DNA of 64,000 nt from Opisthorchis felineus (lineage: Eukaryota > Platyhelminthes > Trematoda > Opisthorchiida > Opisthorchiidae). Positions 24,031-35,095 of the stretch are shown here, piece by piece; position 1 is the stretch's first letter, and each line of letters begins with the position of its first letter. A model generated the notes under the pieces. The model did no database searches. It was not told the origin of the DNA and worked only from the letters and a program-made list of their open reading frames with translations. Made by a program: the position numbers and the translations under genes. Location: positions 1,349,025-1,413,024 of the forward strand of contig SJOL01003040.1 in assembly GCA_004794785.1 (NCBI GenBank), given 5' to 3'.

Positions 24031-27000
24031 GACTTCCCTGTCGGCTCTGAAATTTTCTCAACTAATACCCAAGATTTCTATTTCATAGTAGTCACATTTC
24101 GATAGCATCAAAAGGACTTAACGGATGAGAGGTACGCGCATGAATACATTTTATTGTTGTTAACCCGGTTGCAGTTTTCGGCCAAGCAAATGAACAGCGA
24201 TTTTTTCTGCCATGTTTGAGCGTCACCGACAGTGATGCAACCCTTGAAAACAAAATCAACATCAGGTGATCAACAGAGGTCATTTGCGTAAAAAAGTTTA
24301 CGATGGAAGACAACGAAGAAACAACTGTTTCCTGTGTTATTAAACCATGTAGTTCGACGGATAGGTTGAGGGAAAAGTTGAACTAAGTGGACCATTCAGT
24401 ACGCAATTGTTCGTAGGATTGAAAGTGGTGCGTCCACAGGCGAGTCTCACGGAAAAACCAGATCATTCTTCGATGTTTTCTACGGGTGAGGTAGGTTTAT
24501 GGTAATAAAGTAGAGTACTGTATTCAAGAAATCTGTACATATTGTTTTAAAAATGAGAATTACAAAATTTTAGGCACCCAGCGGATGGAACGAGTGACAT
24601 GATCTGAGGACTTCATCCGTGTGCAGTATTGTACTCATTGAGGTTAAGTTGCGTGTTCACACAGATCTGACCAGATAATTGGGTGTGAATACCGGCTATT
24701 CGGTAAGGGTATTGGTGAACGGTTTCAATGGCAATGGGTCATTTAATTTCTCTTCAGTGTACTAAGGATTTTTAAGTAGCGAGATCTCTTTCGTTAATCG
24801 AGTTCCCGAACTTTTACCAGCTCGATTAAGAGTGTTTCTTACAAGGATGAGACAGCCGACGGTACGTTTCGGGCTTTCAAGATAGACTGATTAATAAAGA
24901 CTCTATGAATACCATTCAAAAAATCTGAAATCCTCACATGAATGTGCGCTGAAGTTGACTACATTCCTTGGCTACGTTGACTACATTACGCTCAAATTAC
25001 TAGAGTTAATCAGTTTCCATAGCAAGTGGAGCTGATTCCATTGATGGACCCATTGTGTTTAGCCAAAATGATTATAAAAACAGAGAGGCTAGCCTGGCCG
25101 CGATATTGACCAAAATTGTGCCTCACATGCTTCTACATTGTCTCAATTGCTTGTCCAGCGACGCAAACGCGTCCCTGTGTGGGAAAACGCACCAAATAAG
25201 CTGACGTCCACGGCACTCAAACGGAGGGATCGACTAAGGTGTGTTATCTATTCAGGCGATTATTTCTAAAAGAAATCACCCACAAAACACAAATAATGAC
25301 ACTCTTTTTGAGTTATCCAGGTGGCAACTCAAACAAGGGACTAAGAAATTTGTCGGACTGTTCCCTTTTTAGAATCAGCAATCTTCCTTTCGAATGACTC
25401 TTTTTGTCACTGCGCATCTTGAAGCACTGCAGCCACAGCGTTTTGCTGTCATCTACGATACGCGTGGTTGATTTTTGAAAATTGTCGACATTTTTTTTTC
25501 TTCCAGGCATTCCGCTGATTCCAGTACTTTGCTGATTTTTAATTACAGATTTTCTGCGACTTAACCGTTTGCGAAGTTTTCTGACGATGTAAAATGAACC
25601 TCGCAAAAAAGAGGCGGTATCGCACTACGAGTTCCACGAACCGCGACTGCAGTTTAGTCGGTTCAGTCGGCTGACACTTTACGACGAAAAATTTGAAGAT
25701 TAAAATAGTTCTTTTTAAGAACGCTTTCAGTAATTTCATTTATGTCATGCTTTTTTCAGCCGAACTGTTTCCCCAGATCACCCCTTTAGGAAATGCAAAC
25801 TCGTACAGAATGGACGATATCTCTCTTGCTTGAGAGGCTATGTTGTCTTCCGTTTATGCTAGCATCACCTCACCTCCAGTTTTTTACAGTATGCTTCCAA
25901 TTACAGTGTCCGCTGTACGCTCATCCCCTGCCAGGGACTTTGGCTACACAGACGACCATCAAAAACCCACACATCTGACTTGCCAATAAGGTCGAAGCAT
26001 AGTATAAAGAGTTTCAGTACATTGACTCAAATCTGCTGGACGAAAAGATCTCCGAGGGCTCAGATTCCCAAACTGTATTCCGTGATTATTGCATACCACA
26101 TAGTAATTCAAAAAAATTCCACAAGTCAACAAGTATCACTGCTGTCATTTAATAGCCTCATTGGGTGGTTAAACTAATCCCTTTAGTAGCAATATGGGGT
26201 GACATTTGACCGACGGTTATGCTCCTGCCATTGTACATGTCTCCGCATCCGAATTGGCTGCATTACGCCTATCTTCTGCACAGGAACAACGTCGTGTAGG
26301 AGATCGCAATATGGATGCATCAGCTATCGAATTGTTTGCGGAGATGGGCTGCGATTTCAAGAACTAGTCGGTAGTGTAAAATTTACAGAAACCTTTTTGA
26401 CAAAGGCGGTTTTGTCATACCAATGGGTTTTTTATAAATAAGTATGTGATTTAATGTGTAGCATATGCTCTAATCGATCGCTCACAACCTATGCGCGTAT
26501 GTTCTGATAAGCGGTGCGACTGCTACTGTGGTTTTCTCTCACTTTATCACATGAAATCAATGAAACTTCGATGAAGCTGTTGGTGAAAGTTTCTTGTTTA
26601 CAATCCTCAACGAGGTTACCTCATGCACAACTACTGAGTGTGATGAAACACAAAGATACTTCTAAACTGAGGAATCATCTTACCTTTGGGAAACCAGTTT
26701 TCATGGACAAAGTGTCACTTGACTAGCCTACTCAAATGCCTATAGACACCAAAGGATCTAACATATCCATTCCCGCTCAAAGTTTTCTTCTGGAGGAAAC
26801 CAAATCACAATGGTGCAACAGATTTCGCGTTGAAAATTTAAATATTCGGAGGAATTTTTTCCTGTACTGGGAAACCTAGGTAAAGACAATGACAGCCAGC
26901 GTTTCTACTACATTGAACAAACTAAAAGTGTCAACTTTCCAGGATACAGTACATCAGGTTTCTAAAGAACGTCACCTGGATGGTTAGATATGGGAGAACT

Positions 27001-27687
27001 ATTGTACAGCAGTACACTACAAAACAACAAATTTTCTCTATTTGTTGTCATCATTGAACGCTTACGCGCTTCATTACGTCAAGTATGTAGCTGTCTTACT
27101 CGCGCCCCTCAGTAGTCATAGACAGTAAAAAGTCAAATTTCGGTTAGCCTGCAGCACAATAAATCACGCTGATGTAAAGTACGTGCGGCTACACTCATTG
27201 GAGAGATCTGTCGTTTGACATCTTCTTTGACGTTGAACAAACGGCAGCCAACTGTATAAAAGATTTCACCGATATCACTTTTTGCCCTCTGAACATGGCC
27301 TTGGTTCAGCTGATTGCCGAGGCGGTGGAAATCGCCAAGCATCCCAGTGTCAACAGAATAGATGGCGTGGAACTGGCAGCCATGTGGAGAATGGTCTTCG
27401 ATCAGTCGAGCTGACACATGTTGGTGTGCGGTTATCAGGAAGAGTAGTCATCGCCTAAATTACACTTAACCTCCCCCACCTTCCCTCCCCCAAATAAATT
27501 GCCGTAACACTCAAAAGCCCACGAAGACCAACAAAATCTACCAGTGGCACCCGCGGTGAATCATCAATTAAAGCACCCTGAAGTGGAAGATAAATGAACC
27601 AAACCCAATCAGAACTACGTTTAAGCTCCTCCAACCCATCAACGCAAGATTTTGGCAACCACACTAGCCGACAAGAACCCTTAATTG
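24031..27687. other. No gene seen
   Basis: Open frames of 97 and 66 codons on the minus strand near 25313-25739 are rich in basic residues but match nothing I know. A poly-T tract lies at 25492-25499. Confidence 0.4.
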
Positions 27688-27872
27688 ACACTAAACACTG
27701 ATCTAGTGTGCTAATATGAAGATGTCTTACTGATTGGTTCTCCGTCTGCCTTAAAACCTGACCATCTTGATGACCTGATCACTTCGCCTTATGACGCTTT
27801 TGTGTCAAAAGCGAAAGGTTGCCCAATTAAAAACTACCGATTGTTTACCAAGCCCTTTTGAAAAGTCGGTTC
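27688..27872 (+). repeat. Solo piece of the PLE-2 arm family
   Basis: Parallels the right PLE-2 arm from about 4450 to 4600. Shared blocks are CTGATTGGTTCTC, a GCCTTA block, TGTCAAAAGCGAAA followed by GTTGC, and CGATTGTTTxCCA. It is less diverged than the piece at 23863. No Penelope coding sequence flanks it, so it is a solo arm. Confidence 0.6.
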
Positions 27873-28111
27873 AGCTTCCTTTTTCGTTCTTTATCGTTAT
27901 GTCAGCTCTGTCCAAAGTGTATCAAAGCTGGATTAAACTGCTGAATTAAACTTCTTCACGCTTGCACACTGGCCTAATATCCGGCGTTTTTGAAATTTCA
28001 CAGGTTTCTTTCCTTTTGAATGAATTTTTCAATATTTTCGACCAACATTTGCGAATACTGATGAAAAAAATCACAGATGTGATAAAGGAATCTGAAACGA
28101 GCATAAACAAG

Positions 28112-28300
28112 CAGTTCACACCGCTGATCAGCCGCTCGTTGCCGAACAGTTTAGTGTGAAATTACTGGCAGGAAGTTGTGGTTCGAATTGCCGTGGAAAT
28201 TCGCGAGATGCGCACTGCTGATGATCCTAAACAAGGTTGAAGTAGCTATAGGATGCTTCTTCGCCTTTCAGCATAGACTGGCTTCACCTACAGAAATATG
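28112..28300 (+). repeat. SINE copy C with near-consensus box B and partial hammerhead
   Basis: Plus-strand copy. It has the head CGCTGATCAGCCGCTCGTTG, a weak box A (TTGCCGAACAGTT), then GGTTCGAATTG at 28180-28190, which is nearly a perfect pol III box B. The hammerhead has an intact CTGATGA at 28218-28224, but GAAA reads GAAG and the 3' strand of stem I is degraded. The tail has CTTTCAGCATAGACTGGCTT. This copy makes the tRNA origin clearest. Confidence 0.85.
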
Positions 28301-30040
28301 TCTTGGTTAGATGTCTCCAAATCTTCTTGTACCATCAACAGATTGCGTCCTGGCTTTCCTTATTGGGGTGTGACATCAGTAATTGAAGTTTGACTGTGTT
28401 AATGAGCAATATTTTAATTGTTCAAAGAAGGAAAATTGTTGAAGACTCTACACCATATAACCACACTTGACAACAGCAAGTTTGGGTTTCATTTGCCCAA
28501 AATGCCTTGTTCCAGAACGGTTATCCGCTGGGTTGTTACAGAACTGCCGCGCCCGTTAACCTACGCGTGACACAGCCTCGTCTGTTTACACATAGCTGGT
28601 AGACGTATCCTCGCCGCTTAAGGGAAATGACCTATATTCCCTAAATGAGAGCTGTTTATCCGTACAGATCAAGCTTACATAAAGGGCTGTTCATTTAACG
28701 CCTTTTCAACACAATAGGTATAATCCAAACCCACTCAAAAAATCAAGCCGCTTTGCTTTCGAAATTCAACATAATGCACGGATTTCATTATCTGTGAATC
28801 CAGTAAAACTACGACACAGCTGGGGATACAAATAGGAATACGCACACCAAGATGTTTTACCAGAGCAAAGTCTCGCCGTCAAAAATCGTCTATTTCTAAG
28901 CACTTCTTAAAGATTGATCACAACGCAGATCCGACGAAAGCCTTGAAAGTGGGTCACAGATGAACATTTAATACCGTTGGGTCGGCTCGATGTAACACTT
29001 TAATTATCCTTTAGGTACAAGGAAAACAACCACCAACTAAGGCTTCAGTGACTTCGTGGTCTATCTCTGTTTACTTTGTCTTGTTCTGTAACTCTATTAG
29101 GTTGTTCATTTCACTCGTGTCATAGCAATGAAGATTCTCCAAGTTTTATCACAACGATAGCAAATGCGCCAGACCTTTTCTGTGATTCATCGTAACTAAG
29201 TTATTTCACCCGTCTGTGTGACACACACTTGCTTCACCTTAACTATACTAACTGTTCTAGCCACTTATGCACCCTAACTGGACAGTCGATCTTGTGAAGC
29301 CGCTTTCATATGACCACTTAAACTGATATGGCAGGACAAATTTTGAGATGCAATTAAAGTGCATGCGCCAAATCCGACTGAATTTTATCGCGGATGTATG
29401 CTCTTTGAATATCCTCTTGAGAACTTTCTCGGTTGACTGACCCCTTGGAAACCAACTCGTTAAAATTCTCTAGTACTTAAGATTACACAGACTAATCTGC
29501 CACGTAGGGACGCAGAACACATGAAAATACAAGATGAAACACAAATGACTATTCAAATAGTATCTGAGAGGGGATTTGGTGTATGCAACATAATGAAAGC
29601 TACAATTCCTGATACTTGGTATCTCACTTGTTCCAGAAATTAGAACAATAATGTAATGGATACCGAACTGAGCTTGAGGATAGATTTTTTAATCCGGTGA
29701 CACTGCAACACAATTGTTAGAAACATTGTTTTTCATTAGAAGCCCGCACTTAGTGCATATAACTGACTGAGTTCTGGTGCGGAAAAATTAAAACCTGAAA
29801 AATGGATAGGATAAAATCATTAACTCACTACATGGTACCATCCGGTTGATGTTTTTAAATTGTTTCTACTTAAACATTTTCTTACTGATTGCGTTAGTTT
29901 TCTAATCTAACTCTGCATCTTGTAACTGGGGTGAGACTTTTTTTGCTGAGATGACCCTCAGAGCTGTATTGACTCTCGGAAAGGCCAAATGACAGCGTAT
30001 CATTATGATTAGGTTAAATATATTTTAAGATGATCTGCAA
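28301..30040. other. No gene seen
   Basis: AT-rich, short open frames only. No RNA gene or known repeat was found. Confidence 0.4.
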
Positions 30041-30224
30041 GTGAGATTGCACTGTCGTCTAGGGCAGAAATTTGGGAACAGAAAGGTGGCTCTTCCAGAC
30101 AACAGACATCTCTATATTCGTAAGAGCAGTGACGCTGCCATCCTTCAAGGAGGAGCCGGATACAAAACGCTAGCTCTAAAAATTGCACAGTTTGATCTTT
30201 CAGTGAATGGCCCAGATCGCCGAC

Positions 30225-30340
30225 TGTTCATCATTATCACCATCTATAGTACAACATCAGAGTTTAACGATGAACCTTCACTGCCGTACAGGCACAATTC
30301 ATTTGAAAGACTTATTTTGGTGAAAAGAATAAGATTGTGC
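30225..30340 (+). repeat. Diverged repeat shared with 9233-9350
   Basis: Lies inside a 100-codon open frame (30041-30343, +) of unknown family. The shared block encodes SLPYRHN here and SLPYNHD at the other copy. The open frame may be part of an old mobile-element protein, but no motif identifies it. Confidence 0.35.
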
Positions 30341-30343
30341 TGA

Positions 30344-31284
30344 TGGCATATGATGGAAAACATGTCGGTGCATTTTCTTCAATATTGGTCAGCCGGACTT
30401 CATCGCTGACTTACCCGGAATCTAGAATACGCTTCTTATGTGTCCTGCCTAAGGAACATTCGGAAAACATTGACAATTACCACCTTTTCTAAGACTAGCT
30501 GGATCAGACTGTACATTCAATTTTCAAATTTTTGCAATGATTTACAAAATACACCTTTCCAAAGCAAAAGTAAATATTTTACTCCTGGTAAGTTCTGCGT
30601 TGAATAGAAGTGCTTTAAAAGAAAGTTGTAATTGATTGAATTTTATTGAGAGTGTATCCAAATACACATCCTGGTAAATGTAAGCGGACCTGGATGTTTC
30701 CCAAGAGAAGAAAGAGGTTTCGTTAATCATACTGTAATATAGTATCTCATATACGTACATCACGCGATATCGTATATCTCAACTCCTAGACCCAGTTTAA
30801 TATTTGCTGATTATCTCATCTCTTCTGCCACATAAATAGAATTAACCCAACCCAGAGTAGTTCCGTAACTTCATATTAACCAAGCTTGAAGACTTGTTTC
30901 TCTGCCAGCGCCACTTACAACCCACATGCAGTTACATTAACACCTACAATGGCTCAGCAAACAGCGATCTCTTCCAACAGGCAGCTGAACTCATATCCAA
31001 CTGTTTGGAGAGGTCAACGCTACAAGGACCGCCCAGTCGCCGGTCCCATATCTGGAATCCAAAATAATCAGTCACAGAACTCTTCCTGATTGCAGGACAT
31101 ATTTATGATACGCAAACACCTCCAATGAGCTTTCATCGCGGTAACGCAGATTAGGCACGGAAAGCCTAAATGTAAGTGCGTAAAGTCTAATAAATGAAGT
31201 TTGGCAATGGCCTCCAGCTGAACCACCCCCTTTAAACGTCCTAGTTGTCACTGTCATTGCTGTTACCATGTGGCGAACGGTTGA
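30344..31284. other. No gene seen
   Basis: A 67-codon frame at 30886-31089 (+) is rich in Gln, Asn, Ser and Thr and could be an exon. It has no recognisable domain. Confidence 0.35.
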
Positions 31285-31540
31285 AGTGTTTCACATACAG
31301 ACGTAATACACTACTCATAAGGCTGTTGAAAACTCTCCGACTGCCCCCTACGGGTTTCGCCCTTCTCGTGGCTCTTCAGGTAGGCACAGTTCCCGATTTT
31401 CCGTCAAATTTATGTTCTAACTGAACCCAAATTGGACAGATTTGACAAATACACTCATTTGCATATCAACCGGATTTTGATGGGAGACTTACCTAAAACC
31501 CAGCTGAATCTATCGTTTACGATGTTTTTAAGCAATTTGG
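31285..31540 (-). repeat. Hammerhead monomer 1 (second family), minus
   Basis: A minus-strand copy of a roughly 300-base repeat. The hammerhead core runs on the minus strand: CTGAAGA (31379 to 31373), stem II, then GAAAC (31358 to 31354), with GTA as the predicted cleavage triplet ending at 31349. Stem I is GCCTAC against GGGGGC with one clear mismatch. Upstream on the same strand lies the CAGCTGGGTTTTAGGT block and an AAATGAGTGTATTTGTC block shared with monomer 2. Confidence 0.75.
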
Positions 31541-31845
31541 GTTCAAGTAGAATATAAGGTTGACGGAAACTCGGCGATTGCGTCTACCTGAAGAGCCCCA
31601 AGAAGGCCGAAACCGATCATGGGCTGTCGAGGAGTTTTCAGCAACCTTATGAGTAGTGTATTACGTCCATACATGTATCACGATATTTCGAATATCGTGC
31701 CAAATGAAACATAAGGCTGCTTTGTGCAGCACATTCAGCTGCTTAAAAACATCATAACCGAGAGATTCAGCTGGGTTCCAGGTAAATCACCCTTCAAAAC
31801 CAAATTGACGTGCAAATGAGTGTATTTGTCGTTTCACATACAGCT
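31535..31845 (+). repeat. Hammerhead monomer 2 (second family), plus
   Basis: Plus-strand copy, divergent from monomer 1 with which it shares its 5' edge. Core: CTGAAGA at 31588-31594, stem II, GAAAC at 31609-31613, and predicted cleavage after ATC at 31618. Stem I is GTCTAC against ATGGGC. After the ribozyme come GAGTAGTGTATTACG, a CGATATTTCGAATATCG palindrome near 31680, a GCAGCACATTCAGCTGC block, GATTCAGCTGGGTTCCAGGT and finally AAATGAGTGTATTTGTC. Confidence 0.8.
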
Positions 31846-33336
31846 TATGAAGTGGGACTGTCACTAACTCATCCACTCAGTCCTCTCACTCTACTGATGA
31901 AGTAACTAAAGAGGGACCGGATTCAGATTGCTTGCTAAGTACAAGCCTAAGCTATCTTGCTGAACGGATGAAAGTCAAGAAATTTTGATGGAATCTAAAT
32001 TCACGCTTATGGGTTAGGAAAACTTGAAGACAGGTAAGACCCACGAGTTGACGGAGGCCTAACTTCTAGATTTACAAACCGTCTACTTCTCTGGGGACAG
32101 CACTCTGATGTTTAAATGAACAAGGTGTTTCCAGCTGTCCAAACTTAGCACAGTGATGCCCGCTTCGCGTAACTGAGCTACACCTGTTAGAACCTGTGAA
32201 GAACTGTGCGAACAACACAATCATCCAGACTTTTCAGTAAGTCCCTGTTTGCAATTGTAAATTCGTTCTCAAGTTTACGAGTGACGGTGCTCATTCAAAG
32301 CATGTGAACCGTCAACTTTAGGCTCCCACTATGATTTTACCCAATAGGTGGAGTGAAATAATTTCGAATTTCGTGTTGTGCGCCCAAGTTCGCACATTGT
32401 ATTGTTCCTGCCCTAAAGGAGTTATGCTTTTAGTGAAGCTAGTTCTGTATAAATTGAAATACTTCCTAAATGTGTGGTACCAGGTTGCACACAAATAATA
32501 CTATGATTCTGTGACTTCGTAATCTTTTGCTTGTTACACGTTGGTTAGTGTTTCTACGAAGCACACTGTTGCGTATTGGCATGCCCCTGAAATTTCTGCA
32601 GACAGTCACATGTTGGAGGCATCATTCATCGATCGCACTGACTCTGTAAGTGTAACGTGATCGTGCTTGCTTGCAGAGCGAATAAAAAGGTACCAATGTA
32701 GAAAGCCATTGCATTTCTGTTCCGATAGGCATCATGTTCACCCTACGGATTGCATTCCCATCTGTGGTAAGATCAGCTAAGTTCATCGTATTCGAATGGT
32801 CCATTAAGGGACCTGTGAGTGAATTAACATGGGAAGGATTAATCAATAAACTGTGTGATCACACAAAAACGAAGCGAGGAAAGTTCTACGTGTCCTGGCA
32901 TGGTGAGTGGTAACCAATTTAGTATTTTCGATTTTCCGCACGTGCCTCCTATAAAATACTTTCGCTAGAAAAATGGGAATTACCCATCAACTCAGTTCTC
33001 TTTGAAGCAATCACAGCTATTTCTTTCATCATACCGAAACCACTAGGGCAAAAAACAAACTCAAGTAGAAGATAAACTAGTGACAAAACAATTATAAATT
33101 GATTTTTATGGTAACATACGGGCAAACGGGCGAAAATTCGCAGACAGCAGCAGAGCTAATCTCAATTGAAAATTATCAACTCTCTCCCACACTGCTGTCA
33201 GTCAATAAGTAAACCAGAGGAAGAATAATTTGACAAAACGAGTGCAGCTTCCATCTGAGAAGTCATCAACCGAGGAGCCAGTCAATACCTGACCACGTGA
33301 TCTGGATTCCGTGGCTAAAGGATAAGTGGCTATGTA
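31846..33336. other. No gene seen
   Basis: Short open frames only, with no repeat recognised. Confidence 0.4.
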
Positions 33337-33545
33337 TGCGAAGTGATCACACTTCTGATCAGCCGCTCGTTGGCGAACTATTAAGTGTTGAAACTACTGG
33401 CAAGGAGGTCGTGGGTTTGAAGCTCTCATGTTTCGTGGGATGCGCACTGCTGATGACTTCCAATAAAGATGAAACATCTGTGGAGTGCTCCTCAGCCTTT
33501 TGCTTGAGGCTGACTCGACCGACAGGGCGAATTCTCAACTGAAAA
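33337..33545 (+). repeat. SINE copy D, best-preserved SINE hammerhead
   Basis: Full-length plus copy. Head: ATCACACTTCTGATCAGCCG. Box B-like: GGGTTTGAAGC. Hammerhead core: CTGATGA at 33450-33456 and GAAAC at 33471-33475. Five of six stem I pairs are kept (GCACTG with GAGTGC). Stem III is AC with GT. The cleavage position is G, which is normally not cleaved, so this copy is probably inactive even though the rest folds. Confidence 0.85.
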
Positions 33546-34290
33546 GTAACGGTGTCATTGATGCATCGTGATATAGGTTGGTAACTGAGTCGTTCTCTGA
33601 GCTTGTTGATTTTTTTCAAACGTTTTCTCACAAAGCCCACCGAAAAACGAAATCTTTGGCAGTCCTCCTGAGGTGCCAACCTTCTCTTCCATTATCAAGC
33701 TGTATGATGCGTTCCAACTGAGCTACAGTCTTTGAATCTAAAACAAACATGGAAGTGAGACCATCCAAAAGTTTCTTCTGATTAGCTGATACGTTGACCA
33801 CGCAGACAGGTAGTTTCCAAAAACTCCAGGACGTAACTGTGTTAGTTCTCCACCTAATAAGTGGGAATAAGCTCGTTCCAAGGGTCTCCACTTTCTGAGT
33901 AATATTTTAGTTATCCTTCGTTGACCAAACACCGACATACCTTCCTCCGTCCAATGCCACGATTTTCTCAAAGAAACCAGTAAACTTATTCTACGTTATT
34001 AACTGTGTCATTCAAATCCTCTTCGCTTAATTTACTTACTGTTGCATGTACAACGTACTGGAATTGTGAACTGCGGCAACTGTACGACGGCCACTTCTAC
34101 TGGCGATCTCACTTGGAGCTGTTCGAATGATTTTAGACTTATTTCAGTATATCGCTGTGTGAATTTCAGCAAATGCCCTTGACTGTGTCTCTGACAGACA
34201 GGTAGAAAATCAGACAGGTGCATATGGCAGCAGGAAACACCGTTGTCATTACCGTCACACCCTAGATTGTTAAGCCGGACTCGGCAACCA
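33546..34290. other. No gene seen
   Basis: Two overlapping minus-strand frames of 87 and 77 codons (33628-33971) have no recognisable family. One is probably chance. Confidence 0.35.
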
Positions 34291-34506
34291 CCCAGAATAT
34301 CTGAAGTGCCAACTGAAGCATGAGGCGGCCTTTGTGCATCACATTCAGTTGAAGAATATCATAAACGAGAAATTCAGTTGAGTCTCTCGTGAAAGTAGAA
34401 CATAAGGTTGACGGAAACTCGGGGACTGCGCCTACCTGATGAGCCCCAAGATGAGTTAAACCGGTCGTGGGCTGTCGAAGAGTTTTCAGCAACCTTTGAG
34501 TGGCTT
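34291..34506 (+). repeat. Hammerhead monomer 3 (second family), plus
   Basis: Starts with the GCGGCCTTTGTGCATCACAT block that lies downstream of the ribozyme in monomer 2, so this copy begins at a different point of the unit. Core: CTGATGA at 34436-34442 and a TAAAC segment (normally GAAAC) at 34457-34461. The ACCGGTC stem III and cleavage site end at 34466, and stem I is GCCTAC against GTGGGC. The GAAAC change and the damaged stem II probably disable it. Confidence 0.8.
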
Positions 34507-34844
34507 CCACTAGTGTCCAGAAGTTGGTCTATTACAGCGTTTTTCATAGCTTTAAAGGCGTGAAACCAAAATTGATTTGTATCCCAGTCTTTCCAAGAGG
34601 TTCGATGCTGCTTAACTTAACCATATTCTTAGGCTGCCTCTAAATGAGGAATAAAGGTCATTATTATCTTGGGGATGATCTTGGAGAAGAAACTCCTAAC
34701 AGCTCAAAATGGACACAATTTCTTGCTGCACCCATGGCATAATTAAGGGGTACGGATAACACGATGGTAAATCCAACATCGCTGCCCAGGTCTTGTCAAC
34801 AACTGCATACAAGCTAAGTTTCCAAAAGCTATAGTAGAACGAAA
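34507..34844. other. Spacer between two inverted hammerhead monomers
   Basis: No gene or repeat recognised. It separates plus-oriented monomer 3 from minus-oriented monomer 4. Confidence 0.4.
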
Positions 34845-35095
34845 TACACTCATTTGCAAACAAATTTGGCTTTGCGAGAGACTCACCTGGAACCCAGCTG
34901 AATCTCCCAGTTGTGATGTTTCCAGACAACTGAATGTGCTGCACCAGGCCGCCTCATGTTACAGTTGGTATGATATTCGAGATATCGCGATACATGTATA
35001 TACGTAATGCACTACTCATAAGGTTGCTGAAACTTCTCCGACAACCCACGACCGGTTTCGCCCCTCTTGGTGCTCATCAGGTAGGCGCAGTAGAA
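34845..35095 (-). repeat. Hammerhead monomer 4 (second family), minus, core intact
   Basis: On the minus strand it runs from the ribozyme at 35090 down through TATTACG-like, GAGGCGGCCT, GTGCTGCACATTCAG-like, CAGCTGGGTTCCAGGTGAGT and AATGAGTGTATTTCG blocks. It is the most complete single unit in the window. Confidence 0.8.
35026..35092 (-). ncRNA. Type I hammerhead ribozyme, predicted foldable
   Basis: Minus-strand order: stem I 5' strand GCCTAC, core CTGATGA (35080 to 35074), stem II GCACC with GGGGC around a short AAGA-type loop, GAAAC (35059 to 35055), and a two-pair stem III within ACCGGT. The cleavage triplet GTC ends at 35050, followed by GTGGGT closing stem I. An outer helix can form further out. 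All core bases that must be invariant are present. Very short stem III is typical of hammerheads in Penelope-like elements and small circular-RNA retroelements, where paired (dimeric) ribozymes do the cutting. Activity is inferred, not shown. Confidence 0.75.

Noticed and set aside
25313..25739. Basic minus-strand open frames
   Set aside because: Lys/Arg-rich from AT-rich composition; no recognisable family.
28160..28200. True tRNA gene suggested by GGTTCGAATTG
   Set aside because: No cloverleaf or acceptor stem; the context is the SINE head.
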